From positions 124,001 to 188,000 of the forward strand of contig JAFIGT010000030.1 in NCBI GenBank assembly GCA_017849585.1: DNA of 64,000 nucleotides, written 5' to 3'. Numbering within the stretch: position 1 is the first letter of the stretch; every line of letters begins with the position of its first letter. The notes under the pieces were generated by a model. The model searched no databases. It was not told the DNA's origin and saw nothing but the letters and a program-made list of their open reading frames with translations. Source of the DNA: Verrucomicrobium sp. (lineage in GTDB: Bacteria; Verrucomicrobiota; Verrucomicrobiia; Methylacidiphilales; UBA1321). The translations under genes were made by a program, and so were the position numbers. Of this stretch, positions 49,407 through 58,713 are shown one piece after another.

Positions 49407-51463
49407 TGATTCAAATGGAGTTCAGCCTGGGTGAGCGCTTCGCGCACAGCCTCCACTTTTTCCCGCAGCGGTTCCAAGGCCGGTTCCAGATAAGCAATCT
49501 TCCCATACCGCAGCAAGGCGTATTCACGCGCAAAACGCAAAATCGGCTTGGAAGCCGCGGGCAGGATGCGAGCCGCTCGCTGCGCATACTCCGTACTTCC
49601 CTCCCAATGGTAGCGCGGAACTCCGGAATTTTTCAGAGTGACGCAAAATTCAGCATAGATCGCAAGCAAGGCTTCCTCGCTAGTGCGCCGCCGTTGGAAC
49701 GAGCGCGAAACCAGCAAAATGGTCAGGAAAAGAACAAAGATGGTCGCCAGTAAAAAGAACTCCCATGAAAAACGTTCCAAATGCCAGTCCTTTAAAATAT
49801 CCGTCTGCAACTCGGGCGTGTACGAGAGCACCCATTGATCCCATTTTTCCTCGACCAACTGCCAGCGGAAACGGCCTTCCATCGCGAGCGGCGGCAGCCA
49901 ATCCGGCGTCCATTTGCGCTCCAACGCTTCACTTATCCGCCGGGTGGGTTCGACCTGACGCGCCGTCGGTGTGATGGGCGCAGCAAGATGCGTTACCGTT
50001 GCCATCACCGTGGGATCGACGCGAGTCCAGCCTTTGCCTTTAATGAAGACCTCACTCCAGGCGTGGGCGTTGAGTTGACGCACGATGATAAAATTCCCGT
50101 ACGGATTGTACTCCCCGCCGTGATAACCAGCCACGACTCGCGCGGGCACGCCCGCCAGCCGCATAAGCACGGTGAAGGATGACGCGAAGTGCTCACAAAA
50201 ACCGCGTCGTTTCACGAAGAGAAACTCATAAAGCGGATCGTCGCCGTAATTCTCCGCCTTGGTCGTGTACTCGAATCCGTTCTTGTGATAATAGGCGAGC
50301 ATGTTGGCGACAACTTTTTCGTCCGAATCACCGGGTCCGCGCAATTCCTTGGCCAGTTGCCGTACCTCGGGCCGGATCAAATCCGCCGCGATCCGCAAAG
50401 AAGCGCGCTGCATCGTCGGCGATTGAACCAGCGGGTGAGAATCCACTTGGGAAGTGACCAAGTACTGGATTTTGCGGTGAAGTTCGCGATTGATCTGCAA
50501 CACGTACCCGGTGCCGAGTTCCCCCTGCCCGTTCCATGCCGAGCCCGCAGGATAATCAAGCGCGAAGAGCCAGCGTTGCGAGTGGGCGCGCAATGTAATG
50601 CGCTGCAGCAGCCGCTTGCCGCCGACGAGATTGGCGGGCGTATCAGTGAGGTCGCGCCATTCCTGCGCGGGACTGGTGCCCTGCCATTCGTTCGTTGAGG
50701 CATTGTAATCCCAAAGCACAAACCCACGCCAGTACAGTGATGTGGCCGGAGGTATTTCGCCACCGGGAAAATCGGCGCGGAACGCCATGCTGCTATCCTC
50801 TGTCAGCGACTCGAAGGAGCTGGCACGAATTTTCTCCGGCAGGCCCGACGTTGACGACCCGAGGTTAAACCCGTACCGGGCATTGATGCGGGGATAAAAC
50901 AGAAACAACACCAGCGCCAGCGGCAATCCCTGGACAATCAGTCGGAGCGCCAGTTGGGCCGCGCTGCGTGACGGGGAATTATCGGGGCCTGGGCTGTGCA
51001 GCGTGATCAGATTCACCGTAAGGCATCCGCAGCAGATCACCACATAGACAAAAACAAGAATGCTTTGCTCGAACAGCAGTGCTGTCACGCTCATGAAATA
51101 AATGACGAACGTGAGCACCATGTAGTCGCGGCGATTGCGCAACTCGAGGAACTTCACAGCAATCAACCCCACCATGAGGGCTGTGCCGGAATCACGCCCG
51201 GTGAGCGTGCCTTTGTCGACATAGACGCCCAGCAGGAAGCCGATGCCGAGTAAAAGTTTTACCACGCTTGAAGGCGGCTCACTCTCGCGCCGCTCCTGTT
51301 GGATGCGCCAAAGAACGAGTCCGCCCGTGGCCAGCAGCAGCCACAGCGGGATATTGCCGATTTGCGGCATGACGCTGATGATAAAACACCCAAGCAGCCG
51401 ATAGACCTGCTCGCGGCTGAGAGAAACCGCGTGATCGCCATGCCTGTCCCGCAACCAACTCAC
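49403..51463 (-). CDS. TgpA-like membrane transglutaminase (DUF3488)
   Basis: The GTG start at 51463 is chosen because GGGGGAGG lies 7 nt upstream and the codon overlaps the DUF58 TGA as GTGA; earlier in-frame starts lack this. The 686-residue protein has about six N-terminal helices, a periplasmic transglutaminase domain with Cys in RRGFCEHFASSF, His in NAHAWSEVF and Asp in GWTRVDPT, and a last helix near 560-585. It probably processes or crosslinks cell-surface proteins or peptidoglycan with its MoxR and DUF58 partners. Confidence 0.93.
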   Translation of the reverse strand: MSWLRDRHGDHAVSLSREQVYRLLGCFIISVMPQIGNIPLWLLLATGGLVLWRIQQERRESEPPSSVVKLLLGIGFLLGVYVDKGTLTGRDSGTALMVGLIAVKFLELRNRRDYMVLTFVIYFMSVTALLFEQSILVFVYVVICCGCLTVNLITLHSPGPDNSPSRSAAQLALRLIVQGLPLALVLFLFYPRINARYGFNLGSSTSGLPEKIRASSFESLTEDSSMAFRADFPGGEIPPATSLYWRGFVLWDYNASTNEWQGTSPAQEWRDLTDTPANLVGGKRLLQRITLRAHSQRWLFALDYPAGSAWNGQGELGTGYVLQINRELHRKIQYLVTSQVDSHPLVQSPTMQRASLRIAADLIRPEVRQLAKELRGPGDSDEKVVANMLAYYHKNGFEYTTKAENYGDDPLYEFLFVKRRGFCEHFASSFTVLMRLAGVPARVVAGYHGGEYNPYGNFIIVRQLNAHAWSEVFIKGKGWTRVDPTVMATVTHLAAPITPTARQVEPTRRISEALERKWTPDWLPPLAMEGRFRWQLVEEKWDQWVLSYTPELQTDILKDWHLERFSWEFFLLATIFVLFLTILLVSRSFQRRRTSEEALLAIYAEFCVTLKNSGVPRYHWEGSTEYAQRAARILPAASKPILRFAREYALLRYGKIAYLEPALEPLREKVEAVREALTQAELHLNQ

Positions 51464-52383
51464 AAGCGACCTCCCCCGTTCGTGTGATGCAGAGCGAGAG
51501 CGGTCAGGCATTGCTGTAAGTGACCAGGCCCAATGGCGGGTTGGAAAACCTGCATCGGGAGCTTGAGTCCGTAAGGACCGCCTGCGCGATCTCCCTGCAC
51601 CACCCAGACGGCCAATTGCGATAGACGGGATTCCGTATCGAGGTCGGATAATTGCACCCAGTCGAACCAAAGCCGGCCCGTGCCGCCGCTGGCAAATTCC
51701 TTGACCATGAGCGGACGCCCCCGCGCGACCGCTTTCCAGTCGATATGCCGCTGCGATTCGCCGGGACGATAATTACGCAAGCCATAGAAACTCTCCCCGC
51801 CGCGATAATGACCGTCGTCCTGCGTGCGCACATCCGGTTCGATGTCTGGCCAAGGTCGGTCGCCCCACAGCCGGGGATACACCACGTAGTCCCACTCCAA
51901 TGGCACTTCAAAGCGGGCACGAATCAGGCCCATGGGATAGAGCGTGGCCACTTCCATGACATGAATGCAAAAGCGTCCACGACGGTCGACCGACTCAATC
52001 AACTCCACCATCTGGCTCGCTCCGGGTGCGAGATAGGGGCAGAACGCACGAAAAGTCGCGTCGCTGTCCTGCCTGCGAAAGGTGACACTATGCACCGGGT
52101 GATCGCCACGATTGATCACCTGCAGGGTGTAGCGCAGCGTGCCCCCGGCGAAGACGGGCCATATGTTGCCCGGCTTCACTTCGATCGACGTGAGATTGCG
52201 GTAGGTGTAGAGTCCGGAAACGACAAGGACGCCGATCAGCAGAAAGAGAATCGAGTAGACCAGATTGTTGTCGTAATTAATCGCCGCCAACAGCATGGCC
52301 AGCAACACCGGGATGAGTACCATCCCGTACCGGCTGAGTTCGAGGCGCACCGTCATGGTCGGCATCCCTCCGGAAGGCTTCAC
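51460..52383 (-). CDS. DUF58 domain protein
   Basis: The 307-residue protein has two N-terminal helices (about 14-55) and DUF58 motifs: DYVVYPRLW, the GGESFYGLRNYRPGESQRHIDWKAVARG stretch, shortened as YRPGESQRHIDWKAVARG, and LMVKEF. Such proteins resemble von Willebrand factor A domains with MIDAS sites and usually partner a MoxR ATPase. It overlaps both neighbours by 4 nt. Confidence 0.94.
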   Translation of the reverse strand: MKPSGGMPTMTVRLELSRYGMVLIPVLLAMLLAAINYDNNLVYSILFLLIGVLVVSGLYTYRNLTSIEVKPGNIWPVFAGGTLRYTLQVINRGDHPVHSVTFRRQDSDATFRAFCPYLAPGASQMVELIESVDRRGRFCIHVMEVATLYPMGLIRARFEVPLEWDYVVYPRLWGDRPWPDIEPDVRTQDDGHYRGGESFYGLRNYRPGESQRHIDWKAVARGRPLMVKEFASGGTGRLWFDWVQLSDLDTESRLSQLAVWVVQGDRAGGPYGLKLPMQVFQPAIGPGHLQQCLTALALHHTNGGGRL

Positions 52384-53297
52384 CGTACCGGCACCGAGCG
52401 AATCAAACGTTCTGCCGCGGTCATTCCCTCATCACCCGCCTCACTCCACGAGCGGCCGAGGCGATGCGACATCACGCTCGACGCGACAGCCTGGATATCC
52501 TCCGGATACACCATCTGGCGACCTTCCATTAACGCCCACGCTTGCGCGCAACGTTGCAGGGCCATGCCCGCACGTGGAGAAAGTCCCCCGCCTGCCGGTT
52601 GATTGCGGCGGCTGGCTTCAAGCAGGTCGAGCACATACTCCAGAATCGGTTCGGAGACATGCACCTGCCGGACCTGTTCCTGCCACTTGATCAAATTTTC
52701 CATCGCAAGAATGGGGCTCAACTCCCGCACGAGGTCATGACGGTCGCCCCCCAGCAACATGCCGCGCTCCGCGTCACGGTCGGGAAAGCCGAGTTCCACG
52801 CGCATGAGAAAGCGGTCGAGCTGCGATTCCGGCAGTGGATAGGTGCCGATCTGGTGCAACGGATTCTGCGTGGCGATAACGAAGAACGGTTGCGGTAGCG
52901 GATGGGTGATGCCGTCAATGGTGACCTGACGCTCTTCCATCGCCTCAAGCAGCGCGCTCTGCGCTTTTGGCGAGGCGCGATTGACTTCATCCGCGAGCAC
53001 CATCTGCGCGAAGAGAGGACCGGGATGAAAGACAAACTTCTGCTCGTTGCGATCGAAAATGGAATTACCGATGATGTCCGCCGGAAGCAAATCGCTCGTG
53101 AACTGGATGCGGCGCATGCTCAAACCCAAGCTCTTCGCCAGAGCATGCGCAAGAGTTGTCTTGCCCACACCGGGAACGTCCTCGATGAGCAAATGCCCCC
53201 GCGCCAGCAGGCAGCAGAGCGTCAAGCGCACGGTGTGACGCTTGCCGAGAATGACCGAGTTGACCTGGTCAAGAGTTTGCTCCAAGAGGCTTTTCAT
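52380..53297 (-). CDS. MoxR family AAA+ ATPase
   Basis: The 305-residue protein has Walker A GVGKTT (43-48) in EDVPGVGKTTLAHALA, Walker B VLADEVNRA and the MoxR signature FFVIATQNP. It likely acts as a chaperone for the DUF58 and transglutaminase proteins encoded next. It is the first gene of the five-gene chain and is divergent from an orphan gene 188 nt away. Confidence 0.95.
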   Translation of the reverse strand: MKSLLEQTLDQVNSVILGKRHTVRLTLCCLLARGHLLIEDVPGVGKTTLAHALAKSLGLSMRRIQFTSDLLPADIIGNSIFDRNEQKFVFHPGPLFAQMVLADEVNRASPKAQSALLEAMEERQVTIDGITHPLPQPFFVIATQNPLHQIGTYPLPESQLDRFLMRVELGFPDRDAERGMLLGGDRHDLVRELSPILAMENLIKWQEQVRQVHVSEPILEYVLDLLEASRRNQPAGGGLSPRAGMALQRCAQAWALMEGRQMVYPEDIQAVASSVMSHRLGRSWSEAGDEGMTAAERLIRSVPVR

Positions 53298-53485
53298 GAT
53301 GTAGAATTGAGGTTAGGCAAAGGCTCGGGACACGCGTAGAATTTGATTATTGAATCGGCGTTTGGTTGACCCGAAGTTAATCTTTATTCAGTTTGTAGGG
53401 GAAGCCATGCGATTAGACAAGATTTTGGCTTGGCAATGTACCCTCATTGCCTGTTAGCTTACACCATCGTGGCTGACTCGACTCT

Positions 53486-53866
53486 ATGAATTTTCGTGAC
53501 GTCCCCAATTTGCTCAAGTTTGAGGAACATGCGCGGGCCAATTCCACTTGTACCATCACGATGGATGCCTATCGCCGTGTACGGGACATCATTGCCCTCG
53601 CCCCACGCCCTGCCCACATCGTGGATTTCAATAATCAGGTACCATTGGAAGACCTGAAAGCCAGTTGCGCCGCCATCGAAAAGGCCACCCGCATCCTCTG
53701 GGCCTGCGCCACCGCCACGGACCACGTCCTGCCGCCTCTGTGGAATTACCTGCCAGACTATGACTCATCTCTTGAGTATTTTACATCATTAAACGATCTG
53801 GAGTTAATGGCCGTCACCAAAGAACACCGCATCGACTGGAATCAACAAGGTCGCGTGGTAACCTGA
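53486..53866 (+). CDS. small protein of unknown function
   Basis: The 126-residue protein is probably cytosolic, with an even mix of helix-forming residues and no signal peptide. PLEDLKASCAAIEKATRILW and CATATDHVLPPLWNYLPDYD are the most conserved-looking stretches. No family is recognised. It lies 68 nt before the zinc-ribbon gene on the same strand. Confidence 0.45.
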   Translation: MNFRDVPNLLKFEEHARANSTCTITMDAYRRVRDIIALAPRPAHIVDFNNQVPLEDLKASCAAIEKATRILWACATATDHVLPPLWNYLPDYDSSLEYFTSLNDLELMAVTKEHRIDWNQQGRVVT

Positions 53867-53934
53867 TCGTCAGCCCATGCCCATCGGTTCCTTTTGACAT
53901 TTTCACCCTGACACCCACGGAGTAAATTGAAGTT

Positions 53935-54648
53935 ATGAGCGACCTAATTGCCTCTCTGCTGATCCTGCAAGACAGGGACCAGCGCGTGACCCGCCTGACC
54001 GCCGACCTCGAACACATCCCAGTGGATGAAGCGGCCCTAACCAAAAAACTGGCCACCCAGACCGCTCGCTACGAGCAACTCAAGACCGAGACCCGCAAGC
54101 TGGAAACCGACCGCAAAAAGCTTGAGCTCGAGGTGCAAACCAAGCAGGCGCTCATCGCCAAATACAAGGGCCAGCAGCAACAAACCCGCAAGAACGAAGA
54201 ATTCGCCGCGCTCAACCATGAAATCGAACGCGCCGAGCAGGAAATCGTAACGTTGGAAGATCAGGAACTCGACCTGATGGCCCGCTACGATCAGGGGCTC
54301 AAGGTCACCGCCACTGAGGAAGCGGCGCTCAAGGAATTTCAAACCAAAGTCACCCACGCCCAAGCCGAACTCACGAAGAAACGCGCAACACTGGAAAAGG
54401 AATTGGAACAATCGCTGGTGGCCCGAACGGAAGCCGAAGGCAAGGTCGACGAGCTGGCCCTGCGCCGTTACCGCCGCATTCTTGCCAGTAAAAAGGACGC
54501 CGCAATCGTGCCGATCGTTCACGGCACCTGCACCGGCTGCCATTTCAAGCTGACCTCGACCGCGATCAATAACGCCAAGTCTTCCCCGGAACTCGTGGCG
54601 TGCGATAATTGCGGCCGGATCATCTATTGCCCCGACAGCCAAGGCTGA
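53935..54648 (+). CDS. coiled-coil protein with C4 zinc ribbon (CT398-like)
   Basis: The 237-residue protein is a long coiled coil (about 15-190, many Lys/Glu/Gln/Leu heptads) followed by a zinc ribbon formed by CTGC and CDNC near 200-230. The architecture matches the CT398/zf-RING_7 group known from Chlamydia, where it is linked to sigma-54 and secretion proteins. That link is from family knowledge and nothing here confirms it. G+C-rich, typical host codon use. Confidence 0.88.
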   Translation: MSDLIASLLILQDRDQRVTRLTADLEHIPVDEAALTKKLATQTARYEQLKTETRKLETDRKKLELEVQTKQALIAKYKGQQQQTRKNEEFAALNHEIERAEQEIVTLEDQELDLMARYDQGLKVTATEEAALKEFQTKVTHAQAELTKKRATLEKELEQSLVARTEAEGKVDELALRRYRRILASKKDAAIVPIVHGTCTGCHFKLTSTAINNAKSSPELVACDNCGRIIYCPDSQG

Positions 54649-54758
54649 GCCACGCCACTGCGACTGGTTTGGCTTGGCCAGCAAAAAGCAAGAGACAGAT
54701 TATTTCGGGTTCTACACTGACCGCTCTCCGATGACAGACTATCGGCGTTCGCCATCGA

Positions 54759-56876
54759 CTACTTCTCCGTGATGATCACCACGCCGTTCCAGTTTTCCTC
54801 CGGGGGATGCGCGATATATTCCTTGCAACGGCCAATGTAGAGCTTCGCCAGATAATCGTCGGGTCGATACGGCAGGAGGCTCTCGAACATTTCCAGTGCC
54901 TCGATGAAATTCTTGATCCGGAACAACCGAATCCCCTCCTCGTAGCACTCGAGGTACGAAAGCCATTCCTTCGAGAGCGGCTGAGCCTTGTCGCCGAGGA
55001 CGGTGTAGAGATCGAGCGCGTTGCTCTTTCCCTTCGCCGCCGCGCGATCGACGCTCTGCAGGTAGAAATGATCCTTCACCTGCGCCGCGACGGTGGGACC
55101 GATCAGGAGCGGTACGTGATATTTTTTCGTGAGACCTTCCAATCGCGACGCCGTATTGACCGCATCGCCGATGACGGTGAGATCCATCTTCTCGTTCGAA
55201 CCGATATTGCCCGCGATCGCCTCGCCCTGATTGATACCAACGCCGATCACCCATTGCGGCAACCCGCGCGTCTGCCAGTGTTCATTCAGCTTGCGCAAAC
55301 TCTCCAGCATCGCCAAGGCCGTGCGCACCGCCTGCTCGGCGTCCTGCGCCGTTCCGACCGTGCGGATATTGCCCCACACCGCCATGACCGCATCGCCCAC
55401 GAACTTGTCGAGCGTGCCGCCGTATTGGAAGACGAGTCGAGTCATCTCCTGCAAATATTCGTTGAGCTGCGTCACCATCTGCGTCGGGTCCGCGCGCTCG
55501 GTCATCGTCGTGAAATCGCGCACGTCGCTGAACAGGGCAGTCACCGGCAAACGCACCCCGCCGACCTTGTCGTAAAACGTGGCGGGATTATCGAGGATTT
55601 CGCGCACGAGATTTTTCGAGACGTAACGCTCCAGCGTCGCGCGCGTGCGGCGGCGTTCGATCTGTTCCGCGACAAATTCATTGGTGAAACCGAGAAGACC
55701 GCCCCCTAGAAAACAAAGCAGCGGATACGATATCAAGATGTAACGATCCGCCATGTTGTAGAAAAGAAAACCAACCGCAACGTAGAATAGGCTGATTCCG
55801 ATCAGATAGGTAAAGAGACGTCCGGGAGATTTTTCACGATAGAGCAGCAGACACGCAAATATTCCCCCGCCGACGATCGCGCAAAGATCCAGCCATGGCA
55901 GGGTATCGTAAATAAAGGCGCCGTGAATAAGTGAGTTGATCGCATTGAGGTGAATCTCCGGGCCGGGCATGACGCCCATTGGCGTCACGAGTTCATCCTT
56001 AAGGAAGTTGCCCTTCGGCCCGATCATCACCACTTTGTCGCGGAAAAACTCACCGTTCTGGAAGTTTTGCTTCCATAGCTTCGGCACGAAAATTTCCCAC
56101 AACGAGTACGAGACGAATCCGGACTCGGAATAAAACGTGGAATTGGGAACGCCCTGCCAGCGAAGGTAGCGGGGGCGGGTATCCTTGGGGATGCGCTCGG
56201 CCATACCCAATTTCTCCACGACCCGCGCAGAAAGGGATTCATAGATTTCTGGGAAAGGCTCCATCTGCACACGATATTGCATCCGGCGAACCGTGCCGTC
56301 CTCATCGGTGGGCACATTCACCAACCCCAACCGGCTATCCACTACGTCCCCTTCTTGTGGAATCAAGGTGACTGTTGGTGTCTGCAACGTTTTATAGGTT
56401 TTGCCCCGTTCGCCACCGGCGATAACGTAGTTCCAACCCACCACCACGCGATCACGGTACTTATCCAAAGCCGCCTTGAACTGAACATCCTCCGGCTTTG
56501 GCGTGATGAACATCAGATCGAAAATCACGAGTCGCGCGCCGGCTCTCATCAATCGATCCAGAGCGTGGGCGTACACGGTACGCGGGAACGGCCAACCCTG
56601 TTGCATCTGGGTCAGCGCCGGAGACGCTTGAATCTCCTCCGGAGAGGCCGCGGTGAGCTTGATCGAAAGATCGTCGATCGCGAGGTAAGTCAATTGCGGA
56701 TAACGCGGTGCATGGGAGCCGTACAGCGCGCGTCTATCCTTAAACCATTGTTCAGGAGCTTGGAGGACGTCGTACCCATAACGAATGGCCACCCAATACA
56801 GGAGGCACATGAGAAACGTACAGCCCGCGCAGATGATGGCCGGGGCGTACTTGCGATAACGGGCGTTCCACAACAC
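54759..56876 (-). CDS. CHASE2-domain adenylate cyclase
   Basis: The 705-residue protein has a first helix (about 14-32), an extracellular CHASE2 sensor (about 40-310), three helices (about 320-400) and a class III cyclase domain (about 440-620). FSDVRDFTTMTE and GDAVMAVWG carry the two metal aspartates; the Lys-Asp pair in EKMDLTVIG indicates ATP over GTP, and NTASRLEG provides the transition-state residues. A short tetratricopeptide-like tail follows. It makes cAMP in response to an unknown external signal. Monocistronic. Confidence 0.92.
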   Translation of the reverse strand: MLWNARYRKYAPAIICAGCTFLMCLLYWVAIRYGYDVLQAPEQWFKDRRALYGSHAPRYPQLTYLAIDDLSIKLTAASPEEIQASPALTQMQQGWPFPRTVYAHALDRLMRAGARLVIFDLMFITPKPEDVQFKAALDKYRDRVVVGWNYVIAGGERGKTYKTLQTPTVTLIPQEGDVVDSRLGLVNVPTDEDGTVRRMQYRVQMEPFPEIYESLSARVVEKLGMAERIPKDTRPRYLRWQGVPNSTFYSESGFVSYSLWEIFVPKLWKQNFQNGEFFRDKVVMIGPKGNFLKDELVTPMGVMPGPEIHLNAINSLIHGAFIYDTLPWLDLCAIVGGGIFACLLLYREKSPGRLFTYLIGISLFYVAVGFLFYNMADRYILISYPLLCFLGGGLLGFTNEFVAEQIERRRTRATLERYVSKNLVREILDNPATFYDKVGGVRLPVTALFSDVRDFTTMTERADPTQMVTQLNEYLQEMTRLVFQYGGTLDKFVGDAVMAVWGNIRTVGTAQDAEQAVRTALAMLESLRKLNEHWQTRGLPQWVIGVGINQGEAIAGNIGSNEKMDLTVIGDAVNTASRLEGLTKKYHVPLLIGPTVAAQVKDHFYLQSVDRAAAKGKSNALDLYTVLGDKAQPLSKEWLSYLECYEEGIRLFRIKNFIEALEMFESLLPYRPDDYLAKLYIGRCKEYIAHPPEENWNGVVIITEK

Positions 56877-56984
56877 GGCGGCACGTTAGCGCGGATGGCT
56901 GCGTGCGAACAAGCGGGAAATGGCACGCGCCGCCCTTACCACAGCGTTGACATGAGTGACCCCGCGACCGCTCCTGTTCAAAGC

Positions 56985-57032
56985 GGCGGCACCCTGTGCC
57001 GCCAGCTACTGGGTGCAGGGCTCAGCCCTGCT
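56985..57032. repeat. 48-bp REP-like double-hairpin repeat, copy 2
   Basis: GGCGGCAC-CC-TGTGCCGCC, TACTGGGT and GCAGGGCTCAGCCCTGC occur in the same order as at 25393-25440, with three substitutions. Its right end overlaps the TAG stop of the isomerase-like gene, the same position relative to a minus-strand gene as in copy 1. Confidence 0.8.
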
Positions 57033-57996
57033 AGGCCCAGCTCACCTGACCTTTTGGGTCGCGCATGATGATGTTCTGCAGGAAGCTGACGCCCTTCTTG
57101 AGCCCTTCGCTCGGGGTCATGAGACTGTCCTCGTGCTCCATCGACAGGACGCCGTCGTAACCGATCAGGCGCAGCGTGGAGACGAAGTTACGCCAGAAAT
57201 CCTCGCTGTGGCCGTAACCGACTGTGCGGAAGATCCACGAGCGGTTCAATTCGTCCGAGTACGGCTTCGTGTCGAGCACACCATTGACGAGCGTGTTCGT
57301 CTCGTTGACGCGGTTGTCCTTCGCGTGGACGTGATAGACCGCACCCTTGAGCGCGCGGAGCGCTTCGCACGGTTCAATGCCCTGCCAGAAGAGATGGCTC
57401 GGGTCGAAGTTCGCGCCGAGCACGGGGCTGACCGCGTTGCGGAGCTTGAGCATGGTCTCGGGATTATAGACCACGAAGCCGGGGTGCATCTCGAAGCAGA
57501 TTTGTTTGATGCCATGGGCTTCGGCGTTCTTGACCTCCCCTTCCCAATACGGGATGACTTTTTCTTTCCACTGCCAGTCGAGGATCTTCAGGTAGTCATC
57601 AGGCCACGCACAGGTTGCCCAGTTCGGGTACTTCGCATTCTCGTGATCGCCGGGGCAGCCGGAGAAAGTGGTGACGCGCGGCACGCCGAGGATCTTGGCG
57701 AGTTCGACTGTCTTGCGAAAAACGTCGTGGTGCGCCTTGGCAAATGCCTTGTCGGGATGGAGCGGGTTGCCGTGACAGCTCAGGGAGGAAATTTCAAGAC
57801 CTCGACGGGTAATCTGCTTCAGGAATGCTTCGGCCTTCTTGTGATCGGCGAGCAGTTCATCGGTCGGGCAATGGGCATTGCCGGGGTAAGCGCCCGTGCC
57901 AAGTTCAACGGCTTCCACGCCAATCGAGACGAGAAAATCGAGGGCTTTTTCCAGGGGTTCGCTGCCGAGAATGACGGTAAAGACGCCTACTTTCAT
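57031..57996 (-). CDS. sugar phosphate isomerase/epimerase-like TIM-barrel protein
   Basis: The 321-residue protein has the xylose-isomerase-like TIM-barrel pattern: AVELGTGAYPGNAHC, shortened as VELGTGAYPG, CFEMHPG with a metal-binding Glu, GANFDPSHLFWQG with Asp and His ligands, and YHVHAKD. Members convert or dehydrate sugars such as inositol derivatives; the substrate here is not known. AAGGAATGTATCACC precedes the ATG. Three operator-like inverted repeats lie upstream. Confidence 0.88.
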   Translation of the reverse strand: MKVGVFTVILGSEPLEKALDFLVSIGVEAVELGTGAYPGNAHCPTDELLADHKKAEAFLKQITRRGLEISSLSCHGNPLHPDKAFAKAHHDVFRKTVELAKILGVPRVTTFSGCPGDHENAKYPNWATCAWPDDYLKILDWQWKEKVIPYWEGEVKNAEAHGIKQICFEMHPGFVVYNPETMLKLRNAVSPVLGANFDPSHLFWQGIEPCEALRALKGAVYHVHAKDNRVNETNTLVNGVLDTKPYSDELNRSWIFRTVGYGHSEDFWRNFVSTLRLIGYDGVLSMEHEDSLMTPSEGLKKGVSFLQNIIMRDPKGQVSWA

Positions 57997-58031
57997 GGTG
58001 ATACATTCCTTGAGAGGTTGATTGATATCGA

Positions 58032-58112
58032 TCCGAAAACTCGGATTAATTCTCCGAAAACTATCGGCCTTTTACTCTGGAAACACGCAAAATCGATATC
58101 CGAATTATCGGA
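58032..58112. promoter_or_regulatory. triple TCCGA/TCGGA inverted-repeat array
   Basis: TCCGA-AAAC-TCGGA (58032-58045), TCCGA-AAACTA-TCGG (58053-58067) and TCCGA-ATTA-TCGGA (58099-58112) lie 36-116 nt upstream of the isomerase-like start. Repeated half-sites of the same sequence suggest cooperative binding of one regulator. Confidence 0.55.
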
Positions 58113-58175
58113 AAAATTGCAAGATTCTCGTACCGAACGACGGAGCTGCCCCCTCCAACTCCACGATTGCCGCGA

Positions 58176-58667
58176 TCAATACGGCACCTTGTCCGGCTTG
58201 GCCTGATACTTCTTCCACACTTCCACCGCTTCTTCCTGCAAAATCTGGGTCATCTGAATGGAGCGCTGTTCCTTCGGCAAGGCCAGCTGCTCGTAGATGG
58301 GGCGATCATCGAAATTCCCATACTGAAAGGCATCTTCCACCGTCGCCCCGTAAAATACCTGCTTGATGCCCGCCCAGTAACAGGTCGCCAGACACATTGG
58401 GCACGGCTCGGCGGAACTGTAGAGCGTGCAGTCGGGCAGCTTGAACGTTTTCAGGGTTACGCACGCCAGCCGGATCGCCTCCATTTCCCCATGCCATGTG
58501 GGATCATGGCTCGCCACCACACGGTTCATTCCTTCCGAAATGATTTTCCCGTCCCTCACAATCACCGCGCCAAAGGCGCCTCCCGTGCTGTATTCGATGG
58601 ATGCCTTTTCGGATAGCTCGATGGCGCGACGGATGAATTTTTCGTGTTCGGCGTGGGATGTGGTCAT
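58176..58667 (-). CDS. nucleoside/guanine deaminase-like protein
   Basis: From the ATG at 58667 the protein has 163 residues. The zinc site is HGEMEA (H-x-E) and SSAEPCPMCLATCYW (P-C-x2-C). AVIVRDGKIISEGMNRV resembles guanine deaminase and TadA-like enzymes; the length and the C-terminal KYQAKPDKVPY favour a guanine-deaminase-like role. The open frame to 58799 would overlap the monooxygenase-like gene and is not used. It lies 46 nt after that gene. Confidence 0.88.
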   Translation of the reverse strand: MTTSHAEHEKFIRRAIELSEKASIEYSTGGAFGAVIVRDGKIISEGMNRVVASHDPTWHGEMEAIRLACVTLKTFKLPDCTLYSSAEPCPMCLATCYWAGIKQVFYGATVEDAFQYGNFDDRPIYEQLALPKEQRSIQMTQILQEEAVEVWKKYQAKPDKVPY

Positions 58668-58713
58668 GTTTGTTTTGGGTGAGGTCGAGTTGACTGAGAA
58701 AACTATTCGAAAA

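Noticed and set aside
25393-57032. The two 48-bp repeats as CRISPR units
   Set aside because: They are 31 kb apart, with no spacer array and no cas genes.
56956-58206. 416-codon plus-strand ORF over the isomerase-like gene
   Set aside because: It covers the 48-bp repeat, the isomerase-like gene and the operator array on the opposite strand. The minus-strand gene has clear TIM-barrel motifs and a plausible start.
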